Below, one piece after another: positions 7,361 to 16,639 of a stretch of DNA of 64,000 nt. Below the pieces are notes generated by a model. It ran no database searches, was not told the origin of the DNA, and was given only the letters and a program-made list of their open reading frames with translations. The stretch lies in the NCBI RefSeq assembly GCF_040932485.1, contig NZ_JBFRBH010000001.1, positions 2,831,185 through 2,895,184 on the forward strand. The letters are read 5' to 3'. Position numbers and translations under genes: made by a program. Positions within the stretch are counted from its first letter, which is position 1, and each line of letters begins with the position of its first letter. The DNA is from Gymnodinialimonas sp. 202GB13-11 (GTDB taxonomy: Bacteria > Pseudomonadota > Alphaproteobacteria > Rhodobacterales > Rhodobacteraceae).

Positions 7361-9430
7361 TCACGCCCGCCCCTCGCGAAGCCAACCTGCCAGCATCAGG
7401 GTTGCGGCAATCACTAGAAACAACCAGGCCGAGACCAAGGGTGTGACCGCCACATCGGTCGTTACGTAGGCCTCGCGTGTCGTCAGACCCAGCCAACCGC
7501 GGCCATGGGCCACCCTGCCCTCACCCACGCGACGGATATCGGGCAAGCCCTCTTCCAAACGGAAGGTCCGCCCGCCGGTTGCCTCGGCCAAAGGATCAAT
7601 CTGATCCGAACCGGCTATCGTTACCTCAAACTCGCGCGGGGCGGCGGGACCCAACGCAATGACGCGTTCCAGATCGCCTTCGACCAGCCGATAAAGGCCC
7701 TGCTCCGCCCCTTCGATTTCGGCCGTGAATGCACCGGGAGAGGTCTCCTCAAGCAGCACTTCAATCTCTTCGCCATCCGGCGTTGTGACCGTGACGGCCC
7801 CGACTTCATCGGCCAAGGTCCGGCGTGTGATCAGGATGGTCTGGCCGTCGACTTCAGCGGTCAGGGCCTCTTCCTCAAGATCCGGCTCACCCATCATCCA
7901 ATGGGCCAGACGGCGCAACAACTCCAACTGCGGGCCGCCGCCCTCATAACCGCGATCCCACAGCCAGGCATGGTCGGAGGCCAGTAGCGCAACACGCCCC
8001 TCCCCCACACGGTCCAGCATCAGAAGCGGCGCACCGTTTACGCCCTCCATCACCGTTTGCCCGCCTTGCTCGGTCAGCTCGATCTGCCGGAACCAACGGC
8101 CCCACGGGTCGTCGCTTGTGGGCAGCGGCGTATGTTCCATCTCCAGCCCAGTTGTGACCGGGTGGCGCGCGCCCAATTCACTAATGGTCGGCAGGTAAGG
8201 TTCTTCCAACACGCGCGCGGTGGGCCGCCCTGGCAAGATGTCCGCCAAGGGCGTTCGGAACAGCGAGGACGCGCCCGCGAAATCGGGTCCGGCCGCCAGC
8301 AAAAGCGCGCCACCGTCTTCGACATACCTGCGGATATTGTCGAGGTAGAGCATCGGAAGGATCCCCCGCCGCTGGTAGCGGTCGAAGATGATCAGGTCGA
8401 ATTCATCGACGGCTTCCATGAACAACTCGCGCGTCGGGAACGCGATCAGCGAGAGTTCCGAGACAGGCACTCCGTCCTGACGGTCGGGCGGGCGCAGGAT
8501 GGTGAAGTGGACAAGATCCACAGACGGGTCAGACTTCAGCAGATTGCGCCAGGTGCGCTGGCCGGGATGCGGCTCACCACTCACCAGAAGAACGCGAAGC
8601 CGGTCGCGGATGCCGTTGATCTGCACGACAGCAGCGTTGTTGCGCGTCGTCAGTTCATCGGCGGCTTCAGGGACCGTGAACTGGATCACGTTCTGACCGG
8701 CGTGTTCCAGCGTCAGTGGCAATTCCAGGCTTTCACCAACGGGAACGGTGTAGGTCTGAGGCGCCCCCCCATCAACGGAGATGACAATGTCTGACCGCCC
8801 ACCAATGACCGCGGGCGGCAACGCGCCCTGATCTTCGATCCGTAAGGTCAGGGTCAGTTCTTCGCCAATAATTCCAAAGGCAGGCGCCGTCTCGATCACC
8901 AAGCGCCGGTCCCAATCCGTCTCACGCCCCGTGATCAGCGCGTGGATCGGCGCGGGCATGTCCGGCACCAAATCTGCGTCATGCAGACGGCCATCTGTGA
9001 CCAGCAGAGCACCGGCGACACGGGCGCGCGGCTCCTCTGCCATCATCCGCTGCAATTCAGCCATCATGAGGGTTCCGGAATTGTCCTCCGCATCGCGCAC
9101 ACGGGCGATGCGGGGCTCCATCCCAAGGCCTTCAATCTCAGCTTCCAAGGCCTCCAGCGCCTCAGCCGTTTGTTCGGGTCGGTCGCTGATCCGCTGTGAT
9201 GCGCTTTCATCGACGACGACCAGAACGATATCCGTCAGCGGCTCCCGTTCTTCGTTTTGCAAAGACGGGTTCACCAGCGCGGCCAGAAGCGCCACACCCG
9301 CCAGCAGGCGATAGAACCAGCCAGACAACCCGCGCCAGATGCCAAGCGCCGTGATCAGCACCAGCGCAATCCCAAGCCCGTAAATCACGGTCCATTGCAA
9401 CAAGGGGTCAAACAGGATCAGATTTTCCAT
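7361..9430 (-). CDS. Membrane protein with glutamine-amidotransferase-like domain, moxR/BatA cluster
   Basis: 689 residues. Two N-terminal membrane helices (residues about 12-50), a von-Willebrand/BatA-like segment with DIVLVVVDESAS, then a class-I amidotransferase-like fold around LRVLLVSGEPHPGQRTW and VEDGGALLLAAGPDF, and one C-terminal helix before the basic end REGRA. The amidotransferase catalytic Cys is not apparent, so the domain is probably structural. The gene follows the DUF4159 gene after 2 bases. In Alphaproteobacteria this protein regularly ends the moxR operon, whose products are thought to assemble or stress-protect envelope proteins; the exact task is not known. Confidence 0.8.
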   Translation of the reverse strand: MENLILFDPLLQWTVIYGLGIALVLITALGIWRGLSGWFYRLLAGVALLAALVNPSLQNEEREPLTDIVLVVVDESASQRISDRPEQTAEALEALEAEIEGLGMEPRIARVRDAEDNSGTLMMAELQRMMAEEPRARVAGALLVTDGRLHDADLVPDMPAPIHALITGRETDWDRRLVIETAPAFGIIGEELTLTLRIEDQGALPPAVIGGRSDIVISVDGGAPQTYTVPVGESLELPLTLEHAGQNVIQFTVPEAADELTTRNNAAVVQINGIRDRLRVLLVSGEPHPGQRTWRNLLKSDPSVDLVHFTILRPPDRQDGVPVSELSLIAFPTRELFMEAVDEFDLIIFDRYQRRGILPMLYLDNIRRYVEDGGALLLAAGPDFAGASSLFRTPLADILPGRPTARVLEEPYLPTISELGARHPVTTGLEMEHTPLPTSDDPWGRWFRQIELTEQGGQTVMEGVNGAPLLMLDRVGEGRVALLASDHAWLWDRGYEGGGPQLELLRRLAHWMMGEPDLEEEALTAEVDGQTILITRRTLADEVGAVTVTTPDGEEIEVLLEETSPGAFTAEIEGAEQGLYRLVEGDLERVIALGPAAPREFEVTIAGSDQIDPLAEATGGRTFRLEEGLPDIRRVGEGRVAHGRGWLGLTTREAYVTTDVAVTPLVSAWLFLVIAATLMLAGWLREGRA

Positions 9431-9432
9431 GT

Positions 9433-12192
9433 CTACTGCCCCAGCCGGTCAAGAAGGGCGGGCACATGCACCTGATCGCTTTTGTAGTTGCCCGACAGGA
9501 CATGCATCACAAGGTTCACACCGAAACGCAGCGCAATCTCGCGCTGCCGCTCGCCCGTTTGGCCGCGCCCGACCGGGAACATCGGACGTCCGCTTTCGTC
9601 TTGCGCCCACGCCGCCGCCCAATCATTGCCGCCGATCAGAACCGGCGTGACGCCATCGTTGAGGTTGCGGAAAGGCATGCCCTCGATCTGTTCCGCATCG
9701 GCAGGTGCGGCTTCGACCCATACGTCGCGGCTGATGTGACGCCCCGGAAAATCCTGCAGCAGATAGAATGTGCGCGTCAGAACATGGTCATCGGGGATCG
9801 GCTCAAGCGGCGGAATATCAAGCGGGGCCGCGATCAACTGCAACCGCCGCCCTTCTGGCGTGCCGGATCCGAAGCGGCCAACATGGGCATCGCGCGTATC
9901 GAACACGATCATCCCGCCGCCGCGAAGATAGTCATTCAAACGGCGGTAGGCAGCAGCTGAGGGGATTTCCTGATTGGGCGTGATCGGCCAGTAAATCATG
10001 GGGAAGAATGCAAGCTCATCCAACTCAAGATCGACGCCGAGCGGGGGCGCGGGTTCGACGCTCGTGCGCTGGTAAAGTGTGTTGGATAAGCCCTGTAGAC
10101 CGGCGCGAGAGGTCTCATCGACATCTGCATCGCCTGTCAGAACATAGGCCAAAGTCGCCTCGGAAGTGGCGAGCAGTGCAAGCTCTTCCTCAACGGAAAG
10201 GCCCTGGGCGTCAGCGCCCTGCGGGATTGCAAACGCAGCCAGTACCATTGCCGCGCGGGTTAACCCACCAAGGCGTCCTGCCAGCCAAAGCGCGGCGATC
10301 GCGTCGATCAGAAGCAGGACCAAGGCCCCGGTCAGGAACGCAGCCATCAGATCAGTAGGCTCAACCACAACCATCCCCTCAACCGGCACATTCGCGGGCC
10401 ACTCAGCAGCAGTCAGTGCAGCACCTTGCGCGATGACATTGCGCGCTAGGCGTCGATCCTCACCGGCATAAAGGCCCGGCAACAACTCCGCCGACAATGG
10501 CGCGGTCGCCAGATCCTCACCCAGCACGCCGGGGCGGGTTCCGGCGTCGCGCAGAACGCCATATCCATCCAGCACCTCTTCTGGCGTCCAGACCGTGCCT
10601 TCCAGATCCTCGGCTTCGGGTGCCACGGGCCGGGTCGAGACCGCCAGCCGCTCCAGCATCTGGACGAACAACCCGGAGAGCGGAAGGGTCGACCATTCCG
10701 CATTTGCCGTCACGTGGAACAGGACAACGCTGCCCTGTCCAAGCGGCGCGCGCGTCACAAGCGGTGTGCCGTCTGAAAGGCTCGCAATCGTGCGTTCGCT
10801 CAAAGTCGGGTCTGGCTGCGCCACAACTTGGCTGGTGACTTCCACATCTTCTGGGATCGACAGGCCGAAGAAGGGCGATCCCTCCTCAAAAGGCTCAAGC
10901 GATTTGGGTTCACCCCAAGACATGGCGCCGCCGACCGTGCGTCCACCAATGCGCAGGCGCACGGGCATTAGCGGGCCGGATTCATCCCGCGCCACGTCCG
11001 ACCCCGCCAACCTTGTGCCGGCAAAGCGCACCAGCAACCCGCCGTTTTCGACCCATTCAATCAGCGCCTGCTCTTCTTCCGAGGCGAAGGTGGCAACATC
11101 TGCCAGCATGATCACATCGGGCGATGCGACAAGGATGTCGGACAATGAACCTTCCATGAGATCGGCAGTCGGCTCCAAAGCTTCGCGCAGGTAGTGCAGC
11201 GGCGACAAAAGTGCCTGCTGCTCATCTTCCGCGCCGCCGGAAATCAGGGCCACTTGCCTGCGCTGCAAGGCATCATCCGTCAGCGCAACGGCACCGGCAT
11301 GGCGTTCCGTGCTCAACTCGAACCGCGTGATGCGGTTGCGCAATTCGGGCGGCAGATCGAATTCAACCTGCGCAACCATCGCGCCCGGCTCAAAAGTCGC
11401 GCTGGCCTGCGCTAAATCCCGTGGCAGGCCGGAAGGGTCCAGCCCGTGGGCAACCACCGTGACCTCTCGCGGCGTGTCCGAACCAATCCGGGTCAAATCC
11501 GCACGGATCGCCCCATCCTCAAATCGCGGCGGGGCAAGCGCGATCAGGTCGCGGTCACCCTGAAACACCGAAAGCGGCCCAAGATTTTCAAATGCTGATG
11601 TCAGATCATCACGGCCGTCATGGGCCACACCATCCGAGAACCAGAACACCTCAACCGGGCCGTCAATCTCCGCCGCCCATTCCATCGCCGCCGCCATATC
11701 CGGCGCGTAAGGTGCGGGTTCCAAAGTGGGGACACGCGGGGCCCAGGCGCTTGCCGTCTGAAAGGCGAGGTCCCCCGACGGCAAATCCGTCAGCTGTACA
11801 ACAGCCACTTCACGGCCCGCACGACCGGCATCATCCAAAAGCAAGCCCGCACGGTCCAACCGCATGGGCCAGTCGCGGGCCGAGGCCCAAGAGCCATCCA
11901 TCACAATCAGCAGCGGACCATCGCCTGCCACGCGGTCCACTTGCGGGTTCAGCACCGGGCCAGCAAAGCCCACGATAGCCGCAGCAACCGCCAGCATACG
12001 CAGGAATAGCAACCACCACGGCGTCTTGTCCGTTTGGCTTTCGTCGTCTTTGAGACCAAGCAACAAGGCGATGCCGGGGAACCGCCGCCGGATCGGCGCA
12101 GGCGGGACAGCGCGTAACAGCCACCACAACACCGGCAAGGCGATTAGGCCCAACAACAGCAGCGGCGTGGCGAAGGCAAGCGATCCGATCAT
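9433..12192 (-). CDS. BatA N-terminal/DUF4159 membrane protein
   Basis: 919 residues. It opens with two hydrophobic helices (AFATPLLLLGLIALPVLWWL and LLFLRMLAVAAAIVGFAGPV), the aerotolerance-regulator BatA N-terminal domain, then a vWA-like stretch starting LLIVMDGSWASARDW. A third hydrophobic region lies near residue 640 (LMAAFLTGALVLLLIDAIAALWL). The last 210 residues are the DUF4159 domain, with GGMIVFDTRDAH and the ending NLVMHVLSGNYKSDQVH. The start MIGSLAFA overlaps the DUF58 stop by 4 bases (ATGA); an ATG 27 bases upstream is less likely. Known as a standard alphaproteobacterial partner of MoxR and DUF58 proteins. Confidence 0.88.
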   Translation of the reverse strand: MIGSLAFATPLLLLGLIALPVLWWLLRAVPPAPIRRRFPGIALLLGLKDDESQTDKTPWWLLFLRMLAVAAAIVGFAGPVLNPQVDRVAGDGPLLIVMDGSWASARDWPMRLDRAGLLLDDAGRAGREVAVVQLTDLPSGDLAFQTASAWAPRVPTLEPAPYAPDMAAAMEWAAEIDGPVEVFWFSDGVAHDGRDDLTSAFENLGPLSVFQGDRDLIALAPPRFEDGAIRADLTRIGSDTPREVTVVAHGLDPSGLPRDLAQASATFEPGAMVAQVEFDLPPELRNRITRFELSTERHAGAVALTDDALQRRQVALISGGAEDEQQALLSPLHYLREALEPTADLMEGSLSDILVASPDVIMLADVATFASEEEQALIEWVENGGLLVRFAGTRLAGSDVARDESGPLMPVRLRIGGRTVGGAMSWGEPKSLEPFEEGSPFFGLSIPEDVEVTSQVVAQPDPTLSERTIASLSDGTPLVTRAPLGQGSVVLFHVTANAEWSTLPLSGLFVQMLERLAVSTRPVAPEAEDLEGTVWTPEEVLDGYGVLRDAGTRPGVLGEDLATAPLSAELLPGLYAGEDRRLARNVIAQGAALTAAEWPANVPVEGMVVVEPTDLMAAFLTGALVLLLIDAIAALWLAGRLGGLTRAAMVLAAFAIPQGADAQGLSVEEELALLATSEATLAYVLTGDADVDETSRAGLQGLSNTLYQRTSVEPAPPLGVDLELDELAFFPMIYWPITPNQEIPSAAAYRRLNDYLRGGGMIVFDTRDAHVGRFGSGTPEGRRLQLIAAPLDIPPLEPIPDDHVLTRTFYLLQDFPGRHISRDVWVEAAPADAEQIEGMPFRNLNDGVTPVLIGGNDWAAAWAQDESGRPMFPVGRGQTGERQREIALRFGVNLVMHVLSGNYKSDQVHVPALLDRLGQ

Positions 12193-13076
12193 TGCCGCTC
12201 CAACACCTGATAGAGCCACAGAAGCGCAGGCTCAGCCGGGCCATCCGTGTGGTGCACGTGAAACTGCCAGCCGGTGCGCCGTGCCATGGCCTGAAGTGCG
12301 TCTTTCCGGGCGGCCAACCGTCCCAGATACTCTTCGCGCAGGGACTTTGCCTTCAATGTCTCAAACCGAATGGCACCCGACATCGACTCAAACAAAGTCC
12401 GCCCATCAAAGGGAAACGCCTCCTCGTCGGGGTCCAGCACCATGACCAAAGCGCCTTTTACGCCCCGATCGGCGGACCGGCCTAGAACCGTTTCAATCGC
12501 GCTTGGCTCGCCAAGAAAATCGCTGAAGAACACAGCGCGCGCGCCGCTTGGCATCATCTGCGGCTTGGGCTCACCATATTCTGGCCGGTCATCCCCATCC
12601 ATCAGCGCGGCTGCCATCCGCATCAACTGGGCCTGCCCGCCACGCGGCGGCTCCGCAAGATGGGTCAGGCCCACACGCTCTCCACCCCGCACCGCAATCA
12701 CGGCCAAGGCCATCGCAAGTGTCTGCGCGCGGCGGAGTTTTGAGGGGCGCGATTTCGAGCCGGAATAGGTCATGGAGGCCGCATCATCGACGCCAAGCAT
12801 CACGGCCTGCGCGGCCTGCCATTCGGTCTGCCGTAGAAAATGTCCGTCTGACCGGGCCGAGCGTCGCCAATCAATGGCACGATAACTGTCACCGGCCTCC
12901 GCCGGGCGATATTGCCAGAACTCATCCCCCGTGCCTGCACGTTTGCGGCCATGCACACCCAGCAGAACCGACGCCGCCAGATGCTGCGCGTCGGCCAGCA
13001 GCGCGGGCATAGAGGCCGCAACAGCCTCCGACCTGGATCGCAGCGTGTCCGGAGTATGGAGGGAAAGCTCGCTCAA
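12189..13076 (-). CDS. DUF58 domain protein
   Basis: 295 residues with the DUF58 signature YRAIDWRRSARSD at about 66-78 and a degenerate von-Willebrand A fold. DUF58 proteins pair with MoxR ATPases, which are thought to act on them as chaperones during assembly or metal insertion into client proteins. No signal peptide; cytoplasmic. It overlaps moxR and the DUF4159 gene by 4 bases at each end, so translation is likely coupled throughout. Confidence 0.9.
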   Translation of the reverse strand: MSELSLHTPDTLRSRSEAVAASMPALLADAQHLAASVLLGVHGRKRAGTGDEFWQYRPAEAGDSYRAIDWRRSARSDGHFLRQTEWQAAQAVMLGVDDAASMTYSGSKSRPSKLRRAQTLAMALAVIAVRGGERVGLTHLAEPPRGGQAQLMRMAAALMDGDDRPEYGEPKPQMMPSGARAVFFSDFLGEPSAIETVLGRSADRGVKGALVMVLDPDEEAFPFDGRTLFESMSGAIRFETLKAKSLREEYLGRLAARKDALQAMARRTGWQFHVHHTDGPAEPALLWLYQVLERQ

Positions 13077-14092
13077 GCGGCCGCCTCGATCCGGGTAACG
13101 CGGGCCGTGACTTCGTCAATGACCTGCTCAAGCACCGCACCCTCAGCGCGGGCCGCAAAGGTCAGCGCCATGCGGTGCGACAGCACGGGGCGCGCCAATG
13201 CTGCGACATCGTCAGCGGAAGGCGACAGACGCCCATCCAACAGCGCCCTCGCCCGTGAGGTCAGCATCAAGGCCTGCGCCGCGCGAGGGCCCGGCCCCCA
13301 AGCGACAGAGGTCTTCACAACGTCCGGCGCCTCAGCTTCATCCGGGCGGCACGCGCGCACCAGATCAAGGATCAGGTCCACGACAGCCTCACCCACCGGC
13401 ATCTGGCGCACGACCTGCTGCGCCTTGATCAGCTCTTCGCCGCTAAAGACCTCGCGTGAGACGGCTTCCTCCGTGCCGGTCGTGGCGATCAAAATGCCGC
13501 GCTCGGTCTCCCGGTCAGGGTAAGGCACGTCAATCTTCACAAGGAAGCGGTCCAATTGCGCTTCCGGCAAGGGATAGGTCCCTTCCTGTTCAATCGGGTT
13601 TTGCGTAGCGAGGACGTGGAACGGTGCGGGCAGTGGCCGGTGCTCACCCGCGATGGTCACCTCCCGCTCCTGCATGGCCTGAAGCAAAGCGGATTGCGTG
13701 CGCGGCGAGGCGCGGTTGATCTCGTCCGCCATCAAAAGCTGGCAAAAGATCGGCCCTTCAAGGAACCGGAAATTGCGCGATCCGTCGTCCGCCGTCTCCA
13801 GCACTTCCGAGCCAAGGATATCCGCAGGCATCAGGTCCGGCGTGAACTGCACACGGTTGGCCGACAGCCCCATGACCGTCGACAGTGTATCGACCAGCAA
13901 GGTTTTCCCTAGCCCCGGAAGACCCATCAGAAGCGCATGGCCACCCGACAGCATCGCCGCCAACGACAACTCCACGACGTTCTCTTGCCCGATGATCCGT
14001 TGCCCGATGGAGGCCTTCGCCTCACCAAGTTTGGCCCCCAGGGCCTCAATATCGGCAATCAGCTGCGGGCCGGGAAGTTCGGGGGGGGTCAT
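13073..14092 (-). CDS. MoxR-family AAA+ ATPase
   Basis: 339 residues. Walker A GLPGLGKT, Walker B LLMADEINRA, sensor 1 ATQNPIEQEGTYPLPEAQLDRF, and the MoxR C-terminal helical lid with GPRAAQALML. The start MTPPELPGPQL was chosen because GCGGAG lies 8 bases upstream; an earlier in-frame ATG would add a hydrophobic stretch foreign to the family. It is the first gene of the leftward operon and is divergent from the DUF1285 gene over a 125-base gap. Confidence 0.93.
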   Translation of the reverse strand: MTPPELPGPQLIADIEALGAKLGEAKASIGQRIIGQENVVELSLAAMLSGGHALLMGLPGLGKTLLVDTLSTVMGLSANRVQFTPDLMPADILGSEVLETADDGSRNFRFLEGPIFCQLLMADEINRASPRTQSALLQAMQEREVTIAGEHRPLPAPFHVLATQNPIEQEGTYPLPEAQLDRFLVKIDVPYPDRETERGILIATTGTEEAVSREVFSGEELIKAQQVVRQMPVGEAVVDLILDLVRACRPDEAEAPDVVKTSVAWGPGPRAAQALMLTSRARALLDGRLSPSADDVAALARPVLSHRMALTFAARAEGAVLEQVIDEVTARVTRIEAAA

Positions 14093-14217
14093 GGCAATGC
14101 TCCGCTGGGACGTTAAATATGCATGTAATAGGTAGAGACCTATGCCGCCGACCACAAATGGCAAAAGCCAAAGGCGGACAAATGATCGTGAAAACGCGTG
14201 CACAAGGGAGGGCCGCG

Positions 14218-14799
14218 ATGAACCCGGCAACGGATCAACTGCTCAAAGCGGCGCAAGATGCGCAGAAACAGGGTAAATTACCCCCCGTCCACCTATGGAA
14301 CCCCGCGTTCTGCGGCGATCTGGATATGGAGATTAAGCGCGACGGTACGTGGTTTTACGAGGGCACGCCCATTGGCCGGAAACCGCTGGTGCGCCTGTTT
14401 TCTACGATCCTGAAGCTGGAAGACGGCAAATACTTCCTCGTCACGCCGGTCGAAAAGGTCGGCATCCGCGTCGAGGATGCGCCTTTCGTTGCGGTCGATA
14501 TAGAAGCCGCGGGCGACGGCCCGACGCAATCCATCTCTTTCGCGACGAATGTGGGTGACACAGTAATCGCCGGCAAAGATCACGCCATCCGTGTGGAGCG
14601 CGATGAGACGGGCGAACCCTCGCCTTACGTCCACATCCGCGCGGGGCTTGAGGCGCTGATCGATCGCAAAAGCTTCTACCGCTTGGTCGATATGGGCGAA
14701 GCGCATGAGGTCGACGGAACCGAGATGTTCGGCGTCTGGTCGGGCGGCCTGTTCTTTCCGATTATCCCGGTCGCAGACCTCGACCTGAGCGAAGCGTAG
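14218..14799 (+). CDS. DUF1285 domain protein
   Basis: 193 residues of the DUF1285 family, a beta-rich cytoplasmic protein of unknown task. The start MNPATDQLLK follows AAGGGAGG by 7 bases, while upstream in-frame ATGs have no such site. Typical features are PPVHLWNPAFCGDLDMEI and the ending GVWSGGLFFPIIPVADLD. In many alphaproteobacteria it sits, as here, head to head with moxR, which suggests shared control. Confidence 0.85.
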   Translation: MNPATDQLLKAAQDAQKQGKLPPVHLWNPAFCGDLDMEIKRDGTWFYEGTPIGRKPLVRLFSTILKLEDGKYFLVTPVEKVGIRVEDAPFVAVDIEAAGDGPTQSISFATNVGDTVIAGKDHAIRVERDETGEPSPYVHIRAGLEALIDRKSFYRLVDMGEAHEVDGTEMFGVWSGGLFFPIIPVADLDLSEA

Positions 14800-14813
14800 A
14801 AGATCCGCTGTCC

Positions 14814-15398
14814 ATGGCTGACCACCTGAACCCAGTACGACGCGCCTTGCGTAAGTCAGCGATTTCCGCACCGCCCGACCCTTGGCGAGAGGTCGCGCGC
14901 CTTGCCGTGGGTGGCCTGACCGGCGTCGGATTTGAGCGTGAGAACGAGACGCTTCTGGTCACGTCAGCCAATGGCCAAAGCGTCATTGATTGTACAAACG
15001 GGGAGCGGCTCTACCGCAACCGCGACGATGACGGTTTGGGCCATGGCTTCCTGCAGGCGCAGCGCCTTGACCGGCCGCAAGACGCGCCGATCAGCACGTC
15101 TGGTATTGAAGGCGGAGGCCTGCCCTGCCTCACCACCGATGGCTGGACGTGCCGGAGCATCCCGCTGGATTGGCCAGAGACCTTTCACATTCTGGAGCCG
15201 CCGGGCGCTTCCATCTATTTCTCCAAATCCCTCTTCGCTGGCAGCAACAAAGACGCCACTTTCTTCCTAATGGCGAAAGCCGCAGATGAGACGCGCGCCT
15301 TCGGGTTTTCATGGACAGGGCAAACCCTGATTTGGGCATGTTCATCGGATTTGTTCATATGGTCGCGCGCTCCTGAAAACCGGGCGACACGCTCCTGA
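14814..15398 (+). CDS. Hypothetical protein
   Basis: 194 residues, 14 bases after the DUF1285 stop and likely in the same transcript. It looks like a beta-rich soluble protein with several Gly-Asp turns (RNRDDDGLGHG, SGIEGGGLPC). No signal peptide, membrane span or known motif is seen. The last codons overlap a perfect hairpin. I do not recognise the family. Confidence 0.6.
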   Translation: MADHLNPVRRALRKSAISAPPDPWREVARLAVGGLTGVGFERENETLLVTSANGQSVIDCTNGERLYRNRDDDGLGHGFLQAQRLDRPQDAPISTSGIEGGGLPCLTTDGWTCRSIPLDWPETFHILEPPGASIYFSKSLFAGSNKDATFFLMAKAADETRAFGFSWTGQTLIWACSSDLFIWSRAPENRATRS

Positions 15399-15415
15399 CA
15401 CAACCCTGTCAGGAG
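15392..15415 (+). terminator. Perfect hairpin at a gene end, no U-tract
   Basis: Arms CTCCTGACA and TGTCAGGAG (9 bp) enclose CAACCC. The stem includes the stop codon of the preceding gene and is followed by a G-run rather than T-run, so it is a doubtful intrinsic terminator and may instead protect the mRNA end. Confidence 0.4.
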
Positions 15416-15462
15416 GGGGGTGTTAGACCTGCTCCATCACAACCTCAGATGGAACGAAACAC

Positions 15463-15855
15463 ATGTCACATACCTGCATGAACCCCGGCTGCTGGTTCGA
15501 AATCGCGGTCGCAGACCTTGAAGCTGCGCGGGATTTCTACGCCGCAATCCTTCAAACCGAACTTGCCATCACCGATGATATGGGCCCCAACCCTGTCGTG
15601 TTCTTCCCCCACAACGACGAAAAGCCCGGCATCGGTGGCCACCTTTACCCAGGCACGCCGTCCCGTGACGGAAACACCGTTCATATGATGGCCCCGCCAG
15701 ACCTCGACGCCATGCGCGAACGGATCACGGCGGCCGGCGGAACGGTCGAAAGCGCCGACATTCCCATCCCGTCAGGCGCGTTTTTCTACGCGCGCGACCC
15801 CGACGGAAACTCTATCGGTTTCTTCAACTTCAACGCCAAGGCGCAGGCGGCGTAA
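15463..15855 (+). CDS. VOC-family (glyoxalase/bleomycin-resistance fold) protein
   Basis: 130 residues, a single vicinal-oxygen-chelate domain of two beta-alpha-beta-beta-beta modules: WFEIAVADLEAARDFYAAIL at the start and FFYARDPDGNSIGFFNF at the end. These match small stand-alone VOC proteins often annotated as glyoxalases, whose substrates are mostly unknown. It lies just before a WYL regulator on the same strand, a common pairing for this type. Confidence 0.85.
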   Translation: MSHTCMNPGCWFEIAVADLEAARDFYAAILQTELAITDDMGPNPVVFFPHNDEKPGIGGHLYPGTPSRDGNTVHMMAPPDLDAMRERITAAGGTVESADIPIPSGAFFYARDPDGNSIGFFNFNAKAQAA

Positions 15856-15937
15856 GTCGAATGGGCGGGCCCCTGAATGGCGGCCCGTCTCGCCTCACGT
15901 CTTTCAAGCAGCATCAACCCAAGGTAGAATTTCATTC

Positions 15938-16639
15938 ATGCGCCGCGCCGACCGCCTTTTTCGACTGATCGACCGGCTTCGCCCCGGCAAGCTCACCACG
16001 GCCCGAGATCTGGCCGAAGCGATGGAGGTGTCGGAACGCACCATCTACCGTGACATCGCGCATCTTCAGGCCTCGGGCGTGCCGGTAGAGGGGGAAGCGG
16101 GCTTGGGCTACATGATGCGCGACGGCTACGACCTTCCGCCCCTGATGTTCACCGAGGAAGAGATCATTGCGCTCAGCGTCGGTGCGCGCATGGTGCAGAC
16201 CTGGGGCGGGACAAGCATGGCGCGTGGAGCGGAACAGGCGCTTGAAAAGATCACCGGCGTGATCCCCGAAGCGACCCGAAGCAAGGCTGAACGATTGCAA
16301 TTCAAAGCATGGGCCAGCCGACCGCTCGACGCCCATACGCGCACGACAATAGACACGGTCGAGGCCGCCATCCGCGCGCCAGAACGGATCATGCTAGAAT
16401 ATGCGGACGAAAAAGGTGCGCGCACCGAACGCCCGATACGCCCTTTGGGCCTATGGTTTTGGGGTGCTGTGTGGACCTTGGTGGCGTGGTGCGAATTGCG
16501 GAATGATTTCAGGATGTTCCGGTTAGATCGTATTCGCGATGCCGTATTGCTGGGGCCGTACGTGCCCGATGCATCTCAAACACTGGATGCATTCTACGAA
16601 AGTGATGCGGCTGGGTATCATTCGACCGGCAACCCTTAG
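15938..16639 (+). CDS. YafY-type transcriptional regulator (HTH_11 + WYL)
   Basis: 233 residues. The N-terminal winged helix-turn-helix covers about 5-60 (TTARDLAEAMEVSERTIYRD). The WYL ligand-binding domain covers about 135-220, with PLGLWFWGAVWTLVAWCELR in place of the W-Y-L core. It is a likely sensor-repressor of the VOC gene 83 bases upstream or of itself. Its stop overlaps the stop of the cobalamin-binding gene by 4 bases on the opposite strand. Confidence 0.88.
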   Translation: MRRADRLFRLIDRLRPGKLTTARDLAEAMEVSERTIYRDIAHLQASGVPVEGEAGLGYMMRDGYDLPPLMFTEEEIIALSVGARMVQTWGGTSMARGAEQALEKITGVIPEATRSKAERLQFKAWASRPLDAHTRTTIDTVEAAIRAPERIMLEYADEKGARTERPIRPLGLWFWGAVWTLVAWCELRNDFRMFRLDRIRDAVLLGPYVPDASQTLDAFYESDAAGYHSTGNP

